A stretch of 7,227 nt of DNA, taken from positions 1 to 7,227 of the forward strand of contig CALKVB010000222.1 in assembly GCA_937996605.1 (NCBI GenBank), given 5' to 3'. Shown one piece after another: positions 5,058-7,227 of this stretch; position 1 is the stretch's first letter; each line of letters begins with the position of its first letter. The notes beneath the pieces were generated by a model. That model saw only the letters and a list, made by a program, of their open reading frames with translations. It did not search any database and was not told the origin of the DNA. This DNA comes from an uncultured Oxalobacteraceae bacterium. GTDB lineage: Bacteria; Pseudomonadota; Gammaproteobacteria; Burkholderiales; Burkholderiaceae_D. The position numbers and the translations under genes are program-made.

Positions 5058-5205
5058 ATCTGCTTACTGATTTATTTACTTATGTACTCCGATGTAAAGC
5101 GTCAGAAACAGAGGCATTTGCAGCCTATTGCTTTAATTTGTTGACCTGTCGCATTTCTACAATTCTATCCACAACGCTTTGTTATAGTCGTGCCGAATAT
5201 CCCAT

Positions 5206-5244
5206 AACGAAGGTGAAGTGCACAGGTGAGCATCATTCTTCGTT
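5206..5244. repeat. Inverted repeat in the M23-like gene leader
   Basis: AACGAAG (5206-5212) and CTTCGTT (5238-5244) are perfect reverse complements with a 25-nt loop that holds two AGGTGA copies. It ends 34 nt before the start codon and could be an operator or an mRNA structure. No regulator is identifiable. Confidence 0.35.
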
Positions 5245-5278
5245 CTTACAATGGAACTAAAATGAAGGAGTTACGACC

Positions 5279-6565
5279 ATGGCTATTTACTTTCATACTC
5301 ACTACGCGGCGATCACTGGTTTGCTGTTAAGTGCACTTTTAGTGCAACCAAGCTTTGCCGCGGGTGGGAATGATTTACCACTACCCCTTGGCTGTACACT
5401 GGTGGCACCCAGCAGCGCTTCTGGGCCATTAAGTACACAATTGAGTACACAAGTAAGTACACAATTAAGCACCCCATTACCAGCATCTAACCCGCCGGTA
5501 GCATTGCAAATTCGTACTCCTGTAGAACCGACCATGTTTGTCAGTGGCGGTCGCCAATATCTGATTTATGAACTAGACCTTCAAAACTATTCTGTGGCAG
5601 CGATGAATGTGCGTGGCATCGATGTGATGGAGGTAAGTCAACAGGGCGTCAAACCGATTGCGACGATAGATGCACCGCAACTCAATGCGATCCTGCGTCC
5701 GACTGGCATTAACTACGGCGGCTACAACAATCATCCACACACTGACGCCAATCGACTACTCGATGCAGGTCGCAGCGCAATAGCATTTATGTGCATCGCT
5801 TTCGATGGCAAAGCGACAGTGCCAACGCAACTACGCCACCGCGTGCATCTAGAAGATGCGAGTAACGACGGACCTGTTATTTCTGTTCAACGTCAACGTT
5901 TACCCGTTTTCGGGGCGCCACTAACTGGATCTGATTGGCATCCATATAGCGGCCCAAATCTCAATTCGCATCACCGAATGGGAGTGATGGTGGTTGGTGG
6001 AGTGGCACAAAACGCGAGGCGCTTTGCTGTCGATTGGCTCAAGGTCAAAAATGGTGAGCTTTATTCAGGTGACCCGCGCGATGTCAAATCCTACTTTGGC
6101 TATGGCGAGAAATTATTCGCCGTTGCCGACGGCACAGTCGTCGAAGCAACTGACATGTATCCAGATAACATTCCCAAAACGGTAGCCGGTTTTGAGCCTG
6201 CCCTACCAATCACGATGGAAAACGTAGCTGGCAATCGAGTTGTGATTGCGCTCGCCAACGGACAATTCGCTCAATATATGCACATGCAGCCAGGCAGCGT
6301 TCGCGTCAAGCGCGGTGATCGTGTGCAACGCGGGCAATGGATAGGCCAAGTCGGCAATTCCGGTGATTCACGCAAACCGCATTTGCACTTTCAATTAGTC
6401 AACAGCGCGCAGGCGTTTGCAGGGGAGGGTATGCCTTTTGTGATCGATCATTTTCAGATGAAGGCAGCAGGACAAGAATGGACAAGACGTAACAAAGAAT
6501 TCCCTTGGGGGGATGACACGGCATTCGATTTTGGTAGCGACACTACCACCAAAAAAGCACGTTAA
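5279..6565 (+). CDS. Exported M23/LytM-like peptidase family protein
   Basis: A 428-residue protein with a signal peptide (about 1-27, QPSFA before AGG). A low-complexity LSTQ repeat follows (51-66), then a family-specific N-terminal domain (about 75-210). A C-terminal M23 (LytM/lysostaphin-like) beta domain covers about 245-395. Visible zinc-site parts are D252 in RRFAVDW, H335 in YMHMQPGS and HLH (368-370) in KPHLHFQ; GDRVQRGQWIGQVGNSG is typical of the fold. The usual first ligand His of the HxxxD motif appears as R248, so activity is uncertain: it may bind zinc another way or act as a non-catalytic LytM protein. Active members cut peptidoglycan cross-links or other Gly-rich peptides outside the cytoplasm. 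AAGGAG at 5265-5270, 8 nt before the ATG, fixes the start. It appears to be a single-gene unit unrelated to the redox island. Confidence 0.88.
   Translation: MAIYFHTHYAAITGLLLSALLVQPSFAAGGNDLPLPLGCTLVAPSSASGPLSTQLSTQVSTQLSTPLPASNPPVALQIRTPVEPTMFVSGGRQYLIYELDLQNYSVAAMNVRGIDVMEVSQQGVKPIATIDAPQLNAILRPTGINYGGYNNHPHTDANRLLDAGRSAIAFMCIAFDGKATVPTQLRHRVHLEDASNDGPVISVQRQRLPVFGAPLTGSDWHPYSGPNLNSHHRMGVMVVGGVAQNARRFAVDWLKVKNGELYSGDPRDVKSYFGYGEKLFAVADGTVVEATDMYPDNIPKTVAGFEPALPITMENVAGNRVVIALANGQFAQYMHMQPGSVRVKRGDRVQRGQWIGQVGNSGDSRKPHLHFQLVNSAQAFAGEGMPFVIDHFQMKAAGQEWTRRNKEFPWGDDTAFDFGSDTTTKKAR
5429..5476 (+). repeat. 12-bp tandem repeat inside the M23-like gene
   Basis: Three close copies of a 12-nt unit (TTAAGTACACAA, TTGAGTACACAA, GTAAGTACACAA) and a diverged fourth encode LSTQ LSTQ VSTQ LSTP just after the signal peptide. 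The unit is a multiple of three, so copy number could change without breaking the frame. It forms a flexible Ser/Thr-rich linker. Confidence 0.85.
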
Positions 6566-6931
6566 ACTTACGCTAGCACAGAATTCTTGCTGTTTGGCGT
6601 GGATATTTTCTGATTTAGCTGATTTCGCTGAAGTGCTTAGCTCTGCGCCGAAACACAAGACGCCTCCAACTTACCAAGCAACCACTGTAGCCCAGCAAGG
6701 TGCTGCTGATCATGGCTACAGAGGTAATGCACAAGGCGACGCACATTTTCCAATTTAAATCTGCATTTATTGTTGGGGTTAAGATCTCAGACCAAGAGTC
6801 GCAATCAGAATCGAAATCAATTGACACTCAATACAAAAAGAAACAAAACTGCCACCAACACATTTTTAACAGCGTTGAGATGTCCACTGACTTCTATCGT
6901 ACTTAACGACACAACAAGTGGGAATGCACCA
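6566..6931. other. Convergent intergenic region, no gene seen
   Basis: The region has 366 nt between the ends of two genes that face each other. It holds a short tandem pattern CTGATTTAG/CTGATTTCG near 6611-6628, and a weak 4-bp hairpin (GTGG 6918-6921 with CCAC 6929-6932) at the stop of the minus-strand gene. That hairpin is followed on the minus strand by a T-rich stretch and might act as a weak terminator. Open frames here are short, overlap each other on both strands, and resemble no known protein. Confidence 0.5.
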
Positions 6932-7227
6932 CTACGAAGATAGGTCTGCGACAAACGCACAATAAGCTTTTTTGGCTTGTGGGCTACCCAATACATTGTT
7001 ATGTCCAACGTTGGGCACCACTAACATTTTTTTCTTGGCATTGGAAAATGCATTGAAAACTTTGAGTCCCAACTCTTGCGGAGTCACCGAATCGTCTGCG
7101 CCTACAATTACCAAAGCGGACGCATTACTCAAGCTAGCTGCTTTCACATTATCGATATCTTGTAAATTTGGACTGACAGTCACCGTCACAAACGGGCGTG
7201 CATACCATGGCACATTGGCATTCGCCC
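6932..7227 (-). CDS. Alpha/beta hydrolase, C-terminal part (start outside window)
   Basis: The minus-strand frame ends at TAG (6934-6932) and stays open to the right edge, giving 98 visible residues, so the N-terminal part with the nucleophile lies outside. The visible part matches the end of an alpha/beta hydrolase fold. The strand ASALVIVGADDSVTP carries the catalytic acid (the second Asp is likely, codon near 7091-7093), and LLVVPN-type strand MLVVPNVGHNNV carries the catalytic His (codon 7001-7003), followed by a final helix. It is likely an esterase or serine aminopeptidase-like hydrolase; substrate and cell location cannot be told from this part. The GTG at 7211-7213 is an internal Val codon, not the start. 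Confidence 0.85.
   Translation of the reverse strand, partial: ANANVPWYARPFVTVTVSPNLQDIDNVKAASLSNASALVIVGADDSVTPQELGLKVFNAFSNAKKKMLVVPNVGHNNVLGSPQAKKAYCAFVADLSS

Larger units (their letters stand above)
4700..5278. other. Long intergenic region before the M23-like gene
   Basis: This region has 579 nt without a convincing gene apart from a doubtful 50-codon ORF at 4905-5057. It is AT-richer than the flanking genes. Possible promoter pieces include TTGACC at 5141-5146 and a good -10-like TATAGT at 5183-5188, but they are not correctly spaced to form one promoter. No clear terminator follows the gene ending at 4699. No RNA gene is recognisable. Confidence 0.5.

Noticed and set aside
5054..5260. 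68-codon frame starting with a TTG codon before the M23-like gene
   Set aside because: It has no ribosome site, the composition is unlike a protein, and it overlaps likely leader structures of the next gene.
6513..6906. Several 60-90 codon frames on both strands after the M23-like gene
   Set aside because: They overlap each other and the M23-like gene end, lack good ribosome sites and show no recognisable motifs.
1..7227. CRISPR array, tRNA, rRNA or insertion sequence
   Set aside because: No regularly spaced repeats, no cloverleaf or rRNA-like stretch, no transposase motif and no terminal inverted repeats with target duplications were seen.

Overview
This 7.2 kb window comes from a Gram-negative proteobacterium. 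The evidence is a periplasmic thioredoxin-like protein with a CcdA-type membrane partner, an ECF sigma factor, a HAMP-type sensor kinase and a LytM-like exported protein. Moderate GC and the style of the sigma and DUF2892 proteins suggest a betaproteobacterium, perhaps Oxalobacteraceae-like. That placement is an impression from the proteins, not a measurement.

Layout. Positions 1-1026 hold the 3' part of a sensor histidine kinase whose start lies outside the window. Positions 1211-4699 form a compact thiol/redox island: a small DUF2892-type membrane protein, an ECF sigma factor starting 5 nt after it, a broken DUF5360/YvaD-like membrane gene (2126-2563), a secreted thioredoxin-like protein plus a CcdA/DsbD-like transporter (2753-3914), a second DUF2892 paralogue (4092-4304), a decayed fragment of a second sigma gene (4319-4454), and a third small CPxC membrane protein (4472-4699). 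Positions 4700-5278 are mostly non-coding with one doubtful 50-codon ORF. Positions 5279-6565 encode an exported M23/LytM-like protein. Positions 6566-6931 are a convergent intergenic region. The C-terminal part of an alpha/beta hydrolase runs off the right edge on the minus strand.

How it works together. Three promoters (1214-1242, 2618-2646, 3972-4000) share the same architecture, GAAyCC-TTTT ... TTG ... CTCTAG, with identical 17-nt spacing between GAAyCC and CTCTAG. They precede the DUF2892-sigma operon, the thioredoxin-CcdA operon and the second DUF2892 operon. The simplest reading is that the local ECF sigma factor recognises all three, including its own promoter. Nearly every intact product of the island carries paired or functional cysteines: CPAC in both DUF2892 proteins, CPMC in the third small protein, WCPVC in the thioredoxin, two SPC motifs in the CcdA protein, and a CEPC pair in the sigma2-sigma4 linker. 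No recognisable anti-sigma gene is present. I infer an envelope thiol-stress regulon in which a DUF2892 protein or the sigma factor's own CxxC could be the sensor. That mechanism is a hypothesis.

The island also records its own history: the promoter-DUF2892-sigma unit was duplicated, and the second sigma copy has decayed to a fragment of about 135 bp.
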